Origin: Cristatella mucedo
Lineage: Eukaryota; Bryozoa; Phylactolaemata; Cristatellidae
Length of the DNA: 64,000 nucleotides
Direction of reading: 5' to 3'
NCBI GenBank assembly: GCA_009760855.2
Contig: WPIO01000026.1
Span: 3,212,501-3,276,500 of the forward strand
The translations under genes were made by a program, and so were the position numbers. The notes under the pieces are model-generated. The model worked only from the letters and a program-made list of their open reading frames with translations. It searched no databases and was not told where the DNA came from. Every line of letters begins with the position of its first letter. The first letter of the stretch is position 1. This document shows positions 51,240-62,503 of this stretch, one piece after another.

Positions 51240-52185
51240 TAATCACCTGCATATGCAGATGACACTCTGCAGTACCTTTGCTTTTATCTCAACCCTCCAG
51301 AATGTCGAATTGCCTACATACTGCATTCATGGATTGCAGCAAACTTTCTTGAATTGAATGATGACAAAAACTAACTTACTAGGTATGTGCAAACAAAGTG
51401 TAACTCAAAGCTTTGGAATTATTACGCTCAAAATTGGCTTAGCCGGCATGTCTTCAGTTGAATCTGCACATAATCCAAGTGTCCTGATGCTAAGGGACAT
51501 TTGATTAGACGACCACACGAGTTCTAGAGTCAAGTCTGCCTAATTTCAGCTATATAATATTGCCGAAACTCGGGCTTACTTAGATAGGGATACTACATCC
51601 AGACTGGTTCATGTATTTGTGAAATTCCTCCTTGACTTCTGTAACTTACTGCAAGCTGGCCTGCCAGCGTGTGCAATCATGCTGCTTAGGGTGAGTGCAA
51701 AACTGCAGCTAGGCTCGTCTGTCGTGAGCGTCGCCGTTGCCATATCACACCACTTCTCGCCGATCTGCACTGACTCCCAATCAAGCCGTGCATGGACTTC
51801 GAATTATGTCACTTACTTTTAGTACCTTCATTCTCAGACTCAAGCCTACCTAATAGAAATACTTCCCGCTAGGCCAAGAATCCGATATTCTGACCTGAAA
51901 CGTTTAGCCATACGAACCTCAAAGCCGTTGGGGACCGTGCCATTTGTTTCTATGTTCCCTAAGCCCGGAATTCACTGCTGACGCATGTCACAATGTTCCT
52001 TAACACGACATTTAAAAAGACGCTTAAAATACACCAGTTTCTTACTGCATTTAGTGGGTCTTTTGTGATTCGTCTTTCGTGTGAGCATGCCTGCTTATAC
52101 TGTGCTTGCTGCTTGCGGATGTTACCATTAATCATTCGGTGATGCTTTCTATACAGCGTGTGTACAATGCCTAGAAATTATTCTT
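51240..52185 (+). mobile_element. LINE-A copy, RT C-terminal part, heavily decayed
   Basis: Plus strand from Y-A-D-D-T-L-Q-Y-L (about 51255) through M-I-A-A-N-F-L-E-L-N-D-D-K (about 51335), 'K-F-L-L-D-F-C-N-L-L' (about 51620) and the 3' region, ending with a degenerate tail at about 52180. Many indels. Confidence 0.8.
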
Positions 52186-55112
52186 GTTAGTCTAGTGAAT
52201 TGCCCACGGTATCTCGTTACAGGAATTGATGGAAGCACCAATTGTTGTGTTCGAAGCGTACTGACGATCAAAACTGACTTCTCACATAGGATGCTGCAGT
52301 GGATTGCAGAAGACTGCAGTGGTGCGAAATCCTGAGGGGACTCTTGAAATATAGTGTGCCATGTGCCATCCAAGTTAAGAACTCCGAGCAGCCAATTCCT
52401 CGTAGATTTGGCGGGGATTAGGGCTGGTTGCGGTATATAGGCTAGTGCTATTGCAGCACACTTGCATGAGCTTGCGTGAACACAATGGTAGGAAATTTGG
52501 CGATTGTGTTATAGTGATGGTGTACTACACAATATGCACTCCAAATTAGAGCTTTGCAAAACCTATTTTTGGTCCATGTTTTAGCTTAATTATTGAGTGG
52601 ATTTTGGTCATTCGTCGAACCGGAACATGGACTTGTTATATTAAGGTAAGGGCGCTCGCGATTGCTGTCGAGCTATGCTACCGACAGCAGCAGACCTGCG
52701 GGTAAGAATTACTATCACCGTTACTAGCGGTGTTCTCGGTCATATACTTCAATTCAGGAACCCATACAGAGCGTCTGCGTCTATAAGTTGATTACCAAGC
52801 CTCTAATTTGATAGACAATAATCTAGATAATAATTATTAAAACATATAGTGGTGACCTGAGCAAAGAATGTTTTTCAAAGCGCTCCATTTTCTGGAAAAA
52901 AGTGCGTCAGTTGGTTTAGTGAAAACATGCACACATGCCAGCACTTATATGAGTACACAAAGGACAATTCATGAGAATGGACTTAAAAGTCTGTCAACAA
53001 GCCACTTTTCAGCTGCTTTTCAATCTTTCCTTGCCCGAGTTTGTCAGTTGAGAGTTGAGTTCTGGGCTCCTAAAGCACAGAAGCGGGACGTGTGCTCTTC
53101 GAAGAATTCGATATTCATGAAGAGGTGTTGGCAAACGACCGAATTCAGAATGTCGGGAGGTAGTTAAGATTAAAAGCCTGGCTGGAAAGTACGCCCAATG
53201 AGTGGGCCGAAAAAAGCGAGAATGAAAGAGAGCCAAAGGTGTCTGACAAGAGCTACACATCGCATGTGATATAGGAAGCGAACCAACGGGTACACGACAT
53301 GCACCATCACGACGCTACGACATTTTCGCAGCGTTTTCAAACGTCTGATGAATGTTCCTCCATAACTAGCATGCCAAAGATTTCGCTGCGCTCTCTCGAA
53401 TTCGACTATTGTCGACCCAGCACTTACTCCCAGCCGACCTCGCTGCCACGTCTAGGTTCACTTGTCAGCCAGACAACTACTACGCCCTACCCTGCGAGGA
53501 ATAAGGCTGCTCAGGCTCTCGAGCAGTTGAGGGGCTGCCGGCGGTGACTCTCGGCAGTCCGGCCAAAATCCATGCATCGGCGGCATCTGTGAGGACATCC
53601 ATCAACCAAAACTTCCACCAGCTGTCGGATGGGTTAGGAACGAACACTGGCTAAGTGTGCAACAATAATGTGTGCAAGGGCTGCCGAAGGAGTAAAGGAT
53701 CCATCGACACGGCAGCCGTCGAGTTCGTAGACTGGGCTTGACTGGCTTGGTTCTGAATGTTGGAACCAGCAGGCTTGTTGCTAGGTCGCGATACCCAGCC
53801 CGACGACAGGTCGTGCGGAAGGCTGTCATACTCACCATCATAATATAAAAATGTTATCGAGTACACACTATAGCAGTCTCCAGGATAAAATCTACGTAGC
53901 CTATATGGCTCTGCTAAGGTTGAGATACTTGGACATAGCTGGCCTACAACTTTATGAGTAGTCGTAAAAGTGTAGCTGCAGCCCGACATCTCAATGTGAG
54001 ACCAACACTTCCGGCTGGCAACTCGGCATGTGCACTACTCAAGACTGAGTAATACAGCCTTAAGCTTCTGGGTATGAGCTTCCGTAGGCACTTGCTGTTC
54101 ACAAAACAGCAGCTGGGACTGAGGCTTCGACAATTTTCATAGCGTATCCATGGGCAGCGCTGAAAAATTGTGACCAAGCCTTCAGTAAATCAATTACTAC
54201 AAAGTTGACGAATCTGATCATACTTAGGCAGTCCCATAATCAGGCTTGCATACACACCTGCACATGCATTTGAGCACGCACATTACCGTACTCAAGCATA
54301 CGTATACAAACACATGTATGATGACATTAGGCACAGCATCAACGAAAGTTTTGTATTCGTGCATAAATACGTAAAAAAAACACGGTTCACCAACAAAGCA
54401 GCTGCACCGTAGCTCGAGGTAGTCGAACAAAAAGCAGCAGTCGCAGGCCTAGAACCAGGGGCAACGATCACACATCAAGATTTTCATCTAAGCAGATGGA
54501 AATCCAGAGGCTCGGGCTAATACTTCACAGAACGCTGATAACACAGTACTGCCAATGCTCGCAGCGCCGATACATGCACATTTGCAAAACTTCCGCGAAT
54601 ACTGCTGGGGCACATATGAGGGCTAAAGCACCAGCTTAAGCATACAACCTTATACCAATCAGGCTATTCGACATATACTTTGATTGCAGTAATAAACTTG
54701 AAAAACAGCACAATGTAACAATTATGTACAGTCTTGACTGCCTGCATCACCTGTCTATCATGAACAGTCAGTGAACGGTTCGTGCTCCTGCAAGCGGTCT
54801 CATCTTAACAGACCTACTCGCCAAGATCCGACCACAGGAGACAGTCATCCACGTGATGAGGGCAGCAGTCAGCAAGCACAAAAAACACGTACCACGACGA
54901 AGGATTTGACGAGCTAGCTCAGGTCCCGTGAACAGTGCACGTACAAACCGGCAAAGGTAGCTATTATCATCATCGGGAACACACATACCACATTCCAACA
55001 AAACAAAAAAATAAAAATAGAATTATTATGACAGTGAAAACGGGGCAATCAATCAATCTGCTAGCATCGACCACTAGCTTCCGGCTGCAGTGACCCGGAG
55101 CAGCAAGCCGGC
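52186..55112. other. No recognisable gene in about 2.9 kb
   Basis: Short frames on both strands (52868-53167 plus, 53651-53989 minus, 54768-55001 minus) are neither motif-bearing nor supported by convincing splice sites. The last contains a possible exon-like stretch ending in a GTACGT donor near 54890, too weak to call. Confidence 0.35.
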
Positions 55113-55133
55113 GGGGGGGGGGGGGGGGGGGGG
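55113..55133 (+). repeat. (G)21 homopolymer
   Basis: An uninterrupted run of 21 G; exact length may be a sequencing artefact. Confidence 0.95.
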
Positions 55134-55930
55134 CATGCAAGCGGGGCTGGGGACAAGACTTTCCACAGGCCATCGCTCCAACTCAGCAGCAACGACTGCT
55201 CTTCCAGGAGCACCAGTCTAGGTCAGCAACGAAGCCACCGCTTTGCGTGGCAGCAGGTGAGCGATCTCCGTGCCAGGCGTCACGGCAGCATGCACGTGGG
55301 CAGGGCTGCAATGTGGCTGAGCTGAGATGAGGTGAAGCAGAAGACAGATGCTGACCAGGTAGCAACAGCGGCATCTGCGCTGAGCTGACAAACGACAAGG
55401 GTGTAGCAACTCTTCAGAAAGCTTAGTTGATTCGAGATGTGCCCACGTGCCATTACTCAGAAAGCAACTTTTGCAGTAAACTGTTACTGTGGTCTGCTGG
55501 CCGCATATCTTCGATGGGAGTCTGATATAAAATAAAATAAAAACTGCACGTCAATTGCAACTAGCCGATGGCGACCAATCTAACAGTTCATGCAACACAG
55601 GTACAAACAGAACAAACAATTGACTGCAAAAGTATTCGGAAGGCCTAGATTTGCTTGATTAAGAGCGAAACAGGGAACCCACCAAGCCTTATTTATTTCG
55701 CAAGGAAAACCCCAACAGTAATGCTGACGGTTGCCAAATCGTCAAGCTTCACAGGGCATACAATACCGGTATTTTACGAGGCTGGGCACTCGCAATGCTC
55801 AATTGCTACTACTCCATAAATACCAAAGAGTAGGGTCGCATGCAAATTGAAGAAGGTAGTGAAGACCATAAGCCCTGACAAAGTGCTTCGATGGTCGAGC
55901 CCACCCACACTTCCACTAGCTGAGAAAATG
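55134..55930. other. No recognisable gene
   Basis: GC-rich to 55.4 kb then AT-rich; only short overlapping frames. Confidence 0.35.
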
Positions 55931-56765
55931 CCATCCTAAAATTGGCTACATTAAAGGACCGCTTTGCTTCAGCACAAGTTGACGCTCAAGTCTGCCGGCG
56001 TCATATGGGAAGTGAATTAGCAGTGATACCATCAGAAGGCGACCACAATAGGCCGGTCTGTATTTTCGAGTCAAAAAGGAGGAAATTACTTCTTTCCGTG
56101 AAGAACGCGATAAGCCATTTACTGTGGGCCAAGGATCTGCTGTAGTTGGGGTAGAGCTGTACAGAGCGACTAAGGAAAATTCGTCCTCTTTACGAACTGC
56201 AAGAGGAAGCTTTACATGCTGCGGTGACGCAACAAAGCCTCGTCGCCAAAATGCATGCAGCTAATGGCCAGATTCGGGGTTAATGTACCATTAGTATAGG
56301 GGTGCTTCAGTAGAAATGGCGTTGAAGTCCTGCATCGTATACTAAGGATCAAGACCCAAAACGTTTACTTAGACCTCCAGAACGTGGGACTTCCAAATGC
56401 GATAGCACTTTTAGGTTACCTCCTCCTGCGCAGATTAAAGACTGGCCAAGTCAGTCTCGAGGCCTTAGTCCAATCGAGAATTTGTGGGATGAGGTCGAAC
56501 GTCGGTAAAAGCAACTAGCCGACCATATCACATCCCTAATGAGCTTTTTGAACACTTGCTACGAGCCTGTGGTAGCTTATTGGCTGGTGTTCCTAAGCAT
56601 TAGGTAATCAGCTCCGTGCCTGAGTGAATCCGAGAGGTCACTGCCAATAAGAGAGTTGCAAAGTTGTAGTGGTTCAATTAATAAAGTGCAATTTGTGAAA
56701 CTGGCGAGAACATGTTGCTTCTCCTAATTCAAATCAGTGCTCATACTTTTAGTAACACTAACTTC
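55931..56765 (+). pseudogene. Tc1/mariner transposase relic 2
   Basis: The C-terminal part of the catalytic domain is clear: D-W-P-S-Q-S-R-G-L-S-P-I-E-N-L-W-D-E-V-E-R-R (about 56436-56507), where Tc1 enzymes have 'W-P-A-x-S-P-D-L-N-P-I-E-N-L-W' around the third acidic residue; here the Asp is replaced by Gly. Preceding sequence back to about 56160 may hold the rest in broken frames. It ends in a TIR-like stretch with CAGTGCTCATACTTTTAGTA near 56736-56755. A matching left end was not found. Confidence 0.65.
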
Positions 56766-57592
56766 AGATATTTACAAAATTAAGGCGAGTAGGCAGCCAT
56801 CATGGGGGCAGCCAGGCCGCCCAAATACTTGTGCGTTCGGGTGTACATATTTCGGCCTAATGTAGCACGAAGCAATAACGCCATCGATCCTCAATCTTTG
56901 TCAGACGAGGCAACCTAATGAGTTAGCTAACCCTGCATTGTTGCTGGCGCGTCAAAACCACGTTTGCCCGACGTTTTGCCTGAAAGCGGTTGTTAAGTCG
57001 CTTCTAGAAGCCCTGGGACCTCAAACACAATGTATGAGCTACAGCATAACGGCGGCACAGATATCTTATGAGTTCGAGTGCCAGCTTTGCTTGCTATCTA
57101 AAAAACTAAGCATTTAATATAATGCAATTGAATCTCTATCTGAAACTACACTCCCGTTTGCCCCTGTTATCGACTCCAAAAAAGTGTCATCAGCCACAGT
57201 ACATAAGTACTGCAAGGTCATATTCAGAGCAGTTTAAAAGTAAGTAATCAGAAAAAAACTAATAAAACCAGGAAGATTAAAAATTTGCAATTTCTTTTCC
57301 AGACAGACTCATACATTCTCACTAATTACAGTCATCAAAAAGCCAGGTAAATTAATGTTTCGGAGATCGCTCGTCACTGCTTCTAACAGCACAATAAACC
57401 TCATCCTAACAGAGTAAGTCAGAAGCTTTCCTTAGGTGAAAAGGAACTATTCTCTGAATGGAAAAACTTTGAGTGTGTCCCGAACCAATGCAACAACCTA
57501 GTTCGGCTACTCGGGCAAAGGGTCTACAAACCAATGCCACTTGTGTGTCTTTAATGTCATTATGCTTAGCTAACAACATGACAAGCTTCCTT
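56766..57592. other. No recognisable gene
   Basis: About 830 bases of unique-looking sequence without frames or motifs of note. Confidence 0.35.
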
Positions 57593-57695
57593 TACAGAAT
57601 ATGAAAAGTGCCAAGAAAGAAATTTAGCTATCTTAAGGCAAATATCTTACTATTACAATTATTATTGCAACATTATTAATATTATTATAACATGT
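57593..57695 (+). mobile_element. Orphan LINE-A 3' tail, old
   Basis: CTTTACAGAATATGAAAAGT, then a degenerate GCCAAGAAAGAAATTTAGCT hairpin and a long ATT/TATT-rich tail to 57695. Confidence 0.5.
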
Positions 57696-57854
57696 GTACC
57701 GTTTGAGTGGAGCTAACCAACCATCTCATGAGCGATCAATCAATCACAGGTAAAGAGAGGCCTTTGAAAATGCTATGCCATAACACTGCCAGAGCAGCAC
57801 TGCAGACGTTGAATGCACTGTCATAACACTGTCGCTGTCTCACTAAACTGACTA

Positions 57855-58528
57855 AATTTCGTGCAGCACCTCAATGCCTACATTCAATGGGGCCACGAGT
57901 GAACATATCCAGAAATTCCTTTCCCATTCAACGAAGACTACTAGTCATCTAGACCCTATTCGCGCTGCTCTACTTCTAAGATACATAGAACTGCTACTGT
58001 CATGCATAACTAGCAAAATTAAAAACAGCAGTAGTCAGACCACTAATTAAGAAAGCAACATATAGAGACGAAGAGAACTTGACTTGAGAAAGTTCCGCCC
58101 GGTCTCCCTACTTCCATTTCTATCAAAGACACTGGAACGAGTAGTGTCAGACCAACTAAAGTCTTCAATTGAAATTGCAAACCACACAAGTTCCAGTCTG
58201 GTTTGAGAGCTAACCACTCCACAGAGTCAGGCTTGTTTCGGGTGTAAAACGATTTTTATCAAGAATGCAGACATAAGTAAAGTCTCTCTGCTTGCTTAGC
58301 TTGATTATTCGGCAGTATTTGATACGATTGATCCCCAAGTCCTTCTCGATCAGTGGGAGATTCCAGAGTATTGATGTGAACAGACAAAGATCATCCGAGG
58401 AACATCAGAAGAATGGAGTATCGCAGGGCTATGTGCTTGGTTCGCTTCTTTTAACAGTTCATACGCTCTCTCTGTCTCTCTCCCTCCCTCTGTCTCTCTC
58501 CCTCCCTCTGTCTCTCTCCCTCCCTCTG

Positions 58529-58572
<44 letters not shown>

Positions 58573-59092
58573 CGCTCAAAATCAGCTATGCCAACATATC
58601 GCCTGCAGCACTCACGAAAATTTCAAAACACGAACATTCTCACGAAATTGTGGGGGTCCTGCTCTAAAGTGACCTTTCACTAGCCGGCCATATCAGCTCC
58701 ACAGTCAAGTCTGCCTACTTTCAGCTCCATAGCATTGTCGTTTAGCTATGCTTTGTACGAACCTCAAATCCTTTGGAGACTGTGCCTTTAGTTTCTACAC
58801 TCCGAAATCCTGGAACTGATTCCTGACAAACGTCACGACATCCCCTGACTTGATGGGATTTAAAAGTGCTAAAAATGCCAGTTTTCCACAGCATTTAGTG
58901 GGTCCCTGTGATTCGTCTTTTGTGTGCCTATGCTGATACTGTATGTACACTACCACTAACCTCATTTTACATTCTGACACTACATGTCACCTCGAACCAG
59001 TTGATCAAACAACCTTTACAGCACATTTAAAGTGCCTAGAAGGAGATTAAGTTATCTGAGAGCACTAGTCAAATGTATTATTACTACTACTG
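57855..59092 (+). mobile_element. LINE-A copy with RT part replaced by (TC)n
   Basis: Starts in the N-terminal part of the ORF (S-M-P-T-F-N/Q region, 57880), has F-L-S-K-T-L-E-R-V-V (about 58119) and S-A-V-F-D-T-I-D-P, then a deletion, Q-S-I-D-V-N and S-Q-G-Y-V-L-G-S. A TC/CCCTCCCTCTG array at 58465-58568 stands where some 300 bases around the catalytic box should be. The rest follows, with the 3' hairpin and ATT/ACT tail at about 59030-59092. Confidence 0.85.
58465..58568 (+). repeat. (TC)n / 18-bp minisatellite inside LINE-A
   Basis: Unit TCTCTCTCCCTCCCTCTG repeated about three times, then pure (TC)n. It reads as Leu/Ser/Pro repeats within a 126-codon frame (58292-58672), which is an artefact. 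Confidence 0.95.
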
Positions 59093-59135
59093 CTACTACT
59101 GCTGCTGCTGCTGCTGCTACTACTACTACTACTAT
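59077..59135 (+). repeat. (TAC/TGC)n trinucleotide repeat
   Basis: TAC and TGC triplets continue the LINE-A 3' tail, probably an expansion of the LINE's own ATT-type terminal repeat. Confidence 0.9.
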
Positions 59136-59690
59136 CAGAGCAGCTCTGCAGGCTGTGAGTGCATGTGCTTGCGAAGGCCTCCAGCGACATCACGTTAACG
59201 TCTGAGAAGGTTGCTTACAGAACAGCTGCGCTGGATTTGAGGGAGGGAGGCGAGAGACTGACCCTGGGTTCCGACTGCAGGACACTGACTGGAGGTGGCA
59301 CGAGCGGCCGATGTCCCATGGTACCGGACCGCTTGCCACCGGCATCTGTCGGCGACTGCGAGGTCGCTGCAGCTGCTGACGGCTGACTGGCCATATCTGG
59401 CGGCCTCACTGTCGAGCTGCCGATGGGTGGCGGCGAAGCCAATTGGCACAGCTGCGACTTAAACAGCTCCTGGAACGATACTGCAAGCCGCCAAAGTTGT
59501 TACCTCTGCTGCTGGACCGAGCAGGTCTCTCATTATTTGGGCACAGCCATCAAAAGTATGGCCATCAAACAAACGCAGAGACGAACAAAGGCAAACTGCA
59601 TACAGATGGTAGGGCCGGTGGTCAATGCACACCCACACCGAAGGCAGTGGCCTAAGACAGCCGGGTGTTACGTCCTAAGAATATAGACGG
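59136..59690. other. Downstream region of the Q-rich gene
   Basis: GC-rich sequence just past the stop codon of the minus-strand gene; presumably 3' untranslated region. No AATAAA is obvious on the minus strand. Confidence 0.35.
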
Positions 59691-59693
59691 CTA

Positions 59694-60379
59694 TTAAGCA
59701 GGCTGCAGCGATGCCGATGGTTGGCAGCTCGAACCTTTATGTTTGAACTGCTCCCTTCGCCGTCTGACCTCTTCTTTCTGACTCGTGATGATCGAGGAGG
59801 CATCGTGGGTGGCCATGAAACCAGCTGATGAACATTCACCAGCTGGTGAGCCATCCTGCAGGTGCTGCTGGATCGAGGCCTGCTGCTGCTGCTGCAGGTA
59901 GGCCTGCTGCTGCTGCACGGCCAACTGCTGCTGCGACAGCATCTGGTGCTGCTGCGACTGCATGACAGCTTGGTGTCCGCTGCCGCTCGATTGGAGGTGT
60001 CCTGGCTGAGGGAGGCACCCAGGCATAGACAGCTGCTGCTGCACGGACACACTTTGGGCGGGCAGCATGGGCGACAGTTGGGGCTGCTGCGGCGAAGTGT
60101 GAGGCAACATCGCAGCCCCGCCATAGCCAGCCATACGAGCGCTGACTAGGCTTGCATGCTGCTGCTGCTGCTGCTGGCCAGCCAGCAGGTCGGGCTGCGG
60201 AGAGAACGTCGGCTTTCGCTGAAGCTGAGGCGACGTCTGCATGTGATGCGTATACGCTCCCGAATGCAGGGGCTGCTGCTGCATCGGCTGCCTGTATCTA
60301 CCGAGCTGGTCGGGCCACATGGAGTTCGAAGGCTGCTGCTGCTGTTCACGAGAGAAGTGCTCCGAGCTCAGCTCGCTAA
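59694..60379 (-). CDS. Glutamine-rich protein, terminal exon
   Basis: Last coding exon of a minus-strand gene. The acceptor ...TTCGTTTGCAG precedes it at 60380-60382. Two bases complete a split codon, then 227 residues follow to the stop at 59694. The product begins S-E-L-S-S-E-H-F-S-R-E-Q-Q-Q-Q and is rich in Gln, Met, His, Pro and Ser with several Q runs (encoded mainly by CAG, with no stop through the repeats). It ends in a charged stretch S-Q-K-E-E-V-R-R-R-R-E-Q-F-K-H-K and a short tail. Such compositions are usual in transcription coactivators and chromatin proteins, so a nuclear role is likely but unproven. The family was not recognised: a coactivator of p160/mastermind/Mediator type is possible, but no defining motif such as LxxLL is present. 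Confidence 0.65.
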
Positions 60380-60899
60380 CTGCAAACGAAGGCCACACGT
60401 TAAACGACAATATACCATCGGCCAGTAGGTGCAGTGCATCAGGAAAAGCGCGGCTTCTTTCGAGGATAGCACCGTACTATCAGCCACTCCCCCACACACG
60501 CAGAGGGGAGAGAGACAGAGGGGGGAAAGAGACAGAGAAAAGAGAGCCATCACGCCGGCGAGCTTACTATACGAGAACGGGAAGGGAATGGGCATCTATG
60601 GACCTTGCAAGCCTGCAGGGCTGCCAGCAGTGAGTTTCGGCGCACAGCTGCCGAATCGAGCCATCGGAGTGTGCCCCCCCCCATGACCAATAGCGTGGTA
60701 CACCGGATCTAGCACGTGTACGGCTCGACGATGAGCAGGCGGCAGGTAATGGCTGCCGGTAATCAAGCTCTTATAGTGTATCCGTGAGTGTGCATGCAGG
60801 ACACGTTGGTTGGGTGTAGGCAGACGCACGCATGCGAAACTAATGCAAAACCATGCATAATACAGGAACATTCAGGCAGCACATCGAGGCTGCACCTAC

Positions 60900-61126
60900 T
60901 CTGATCTAAGATATCCTGTGGTAGCTCACTGGTTTCCATGCCGGTTGCCAGATTGGGCACCTGCTGCTGTTGTTGTTGCTGCTGAAGCAGCTGCTGCTGT
61001 TGCTGCTGCTGTGAGCGTGCACTACACATGGCACGCAGCTCCTGCCGCACGTACTGAGACGAAACATGTTGCGGATGTATGGGCTGCTGCTGCTGCCCAC
61101 TCAACGGTAACTGGAGGGCAGATGAC
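60900..61126 (-). CDS. Glutamine-rich protein, penultimate exon
   Basis: Bounded by an acceptor with a pyrimidine tract (CCTATTTTTCCTCAAG) before 61126 and a donor A|GTAGGT at 60899. The downstream phase (one base left over) fits the terminal exon exactly: joining the exons keeps the frame open, whereas the alternative GT four bases further would create a stop. The peptide reads S-S-A-L-Q-L-P-L-S-G-Q-Q-Q-Q-P, then S-S-Q-Y-V-R-Q-E-L-R-A-M-C-S-A-R, a Q7-LL-Q8 run, and S-E-L-P-Q-D-I-L-D-Q. 'Y-V-R-Q-E-L-R-A' looks like a short conserved helix. The intron to the last exon is 520 bases. Confidence 0.65.
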
Positions 61127-61388
61127 CTTGAGGAAAAATAGGAATGACAACGTTAAACATCGACAAGAAAGAAAGCCTCACACAGACGGAGGTACGTTAC
61201 ATTACGGCCAGGCAACCACTAAACTAGCCCGATGGGAACATAAACACAGCAGAGCCAATAACGAGGCACAGCGCTGGGTGCCTGCTGACAGTATGGCGTC
61301 ATAAATACAAATAAAGCAAGCCGTGCACTATTTCAACTATATAATATATGCACACAGTATACTGCAGGTTTTTTGCTACCACTCCGAC

Positions 61389-61431
61389 CCGCTTAAGTCT
61401 CTTGCGCCAACGCCTGTCTTGAGTGCTCTGA
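61389..61431 (-). CDS. Possible small upstream exon of the Q-rich gene
   Basis: A 43-base candidate exon between CTGCTACCAAG and GG|GTCGGA. Its start phase fits the exon at 62416-62476 and its end phase fits the exon at 60900-61126, giving an open join. The donor is weak (GTCGGA), so this is a suggestion only. Confidence 0.3.
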
Positions 61432-61599
61432 CTTGGTAGCAGCAAAAGATTCGCAAGACACCGCTCCTTACTGCTATCACCACAAACCAATGTAGATCAT
61501 GTCAGTTCGTCTAATTGCAAGTGCACGCAAGTGCCACTATACAGGAAAACGCCAGCCACCGAGTTACCCACTCCAGTGGCTACCGAACGTGAATTCGAC

Positions 61600-61790
61600 C
61601 ATGCACGAGAGAATCTAAGCGGGTTTAGACCCCCCCCCCCCAGGGATCGTGTGCTCGGTCTTTACGGGTTCGAGCGGTCGAGCACTGCAGTGGATGATCC
61701 TATATTGCCCACTGCAAGCGGTGGTGGTGACAGCTGCTGAGGCTCTTTTGCAGCTCTACAAATGAGCATGCCGAATCTGCTAGCCTGTAA
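61600..61790 (+). mobile_element. tRNA-derived SINE, copy f (diverged)
   Basis: Body shared with the other copies: CCCACTGCAAGCGGTGGTG, GCTGAGGCTCTTTTGCAGC and ACAAATGAGCATGCCGAATC. The B-box region (GGGTTCGAGC) is partly kept; a C14 run lies at its 5' side. It lies in an intron of the minus-strand Q-rich gene, in antisense. Confidence 0.6.
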
Positions 61791-62415
61791 CTTTCGTAGG
61801 GACAACTTGTTCGGCAACACCAGTGTTGAATAACATCTTCAGCATCGACAGCCCGACACTGCACAGGTACCTCATACATTCACATCAACATCGGCTGGGT
61901 CAGGTGGCAGCCGGTGGAAGCAGCTTTGCCAAGGGCATGCAGTGGCAACGTTCCAAGTCAAAGCACAGCAGAAAAAACAGCCGAGGAGCACTGGGCAGGG
62001 CGACAAGCCGTGGCTCGGTAGCTGGATGACAACAGGAGCACTGCTGAGGGTGACAAGCCGTGGCTTGGTAGCTGGATGACAACAGCGGGCGGGCACTGAC
62101 AGTCCCTCTCAGCTCCGCCCGATGTGCTGCTGAAGCAGGCATACCAGCAGATGCAACCAGACAGAACCACGATAGTGACAAAAACATCGGCCGCAACTAA
62201 GACAAGAACCACCAAGATCCCTGCCTCCCAATCACCTAATCGCCCAACACCCAACCCCCCACCCCCATAGGCAGCCACTTCCGGAATGGGCCGTGTTGGC
62301 TCTGTGGCAGCAGTGGGCAGTGCCGGGCCGTCTTGAGGGGTAAAAAGCTCTCTAATTAACAAACTCAAAAAGCCTGCGAGAGTAAAAAAGCAGGACGTCA
62401 GCGAATGCCACTTAC

Positions 62416-62476
62416 GCACTAGGTCAGCAAGCTCGTGCTTGTGCAACACAGTTTGGCAAGCTTGGCTAAACTGCTC
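62416..62476 (-). CDS. Likely upstream exon of the Q-rich gene
   Basis: A 61-base segment between a strong acceptor (GTTCTGGTCTGCTCAG) and a consensus donor (C|GTAAGT at 62415). It encodes E-Q-F-S-Q-A-C-Q-T-V-L-H-K-H-E-L-A-D-L-V, a well-formed amphipathic helix. Entry phase 0 matches the exit phase of the candidate exon at 63843-63913. Membership in the same gene is inferred from strand and phase. Confidence 0.5.
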
Positions 62477-62503
62477 CTGAGCAGACCAGAACACAACAGA
62501 CAA

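Noticed and set aside
53651-53989. Possible coding exon on the minus strand with Ser/Gln/Asn-rich end
   Set aside because: I tested it as a WW-type domain but the second Trp and spacing are absent, and splice borders are poor.
54768-55001. Exon-like stretch with GTACGT donor
   Set aside because: The acceptor side lacks a pyrimidine tract and no neighbouring exon with a compatible phase was found.
59077-59135. TGC/TAC repeat as a coding polyglutamine tract
   Set aside because: It lies past the stop of the Q-rich gene and is continuous with a LINE-A tail.
4712-61790. tRNA-like sequences with a good B box (six places)
   Set aside because: Each is followed by the same non-tRNA body and tail and the heads do not fold into a full cloverleaf with acceptor pairing, so they are SINEs, not tRNA genes.
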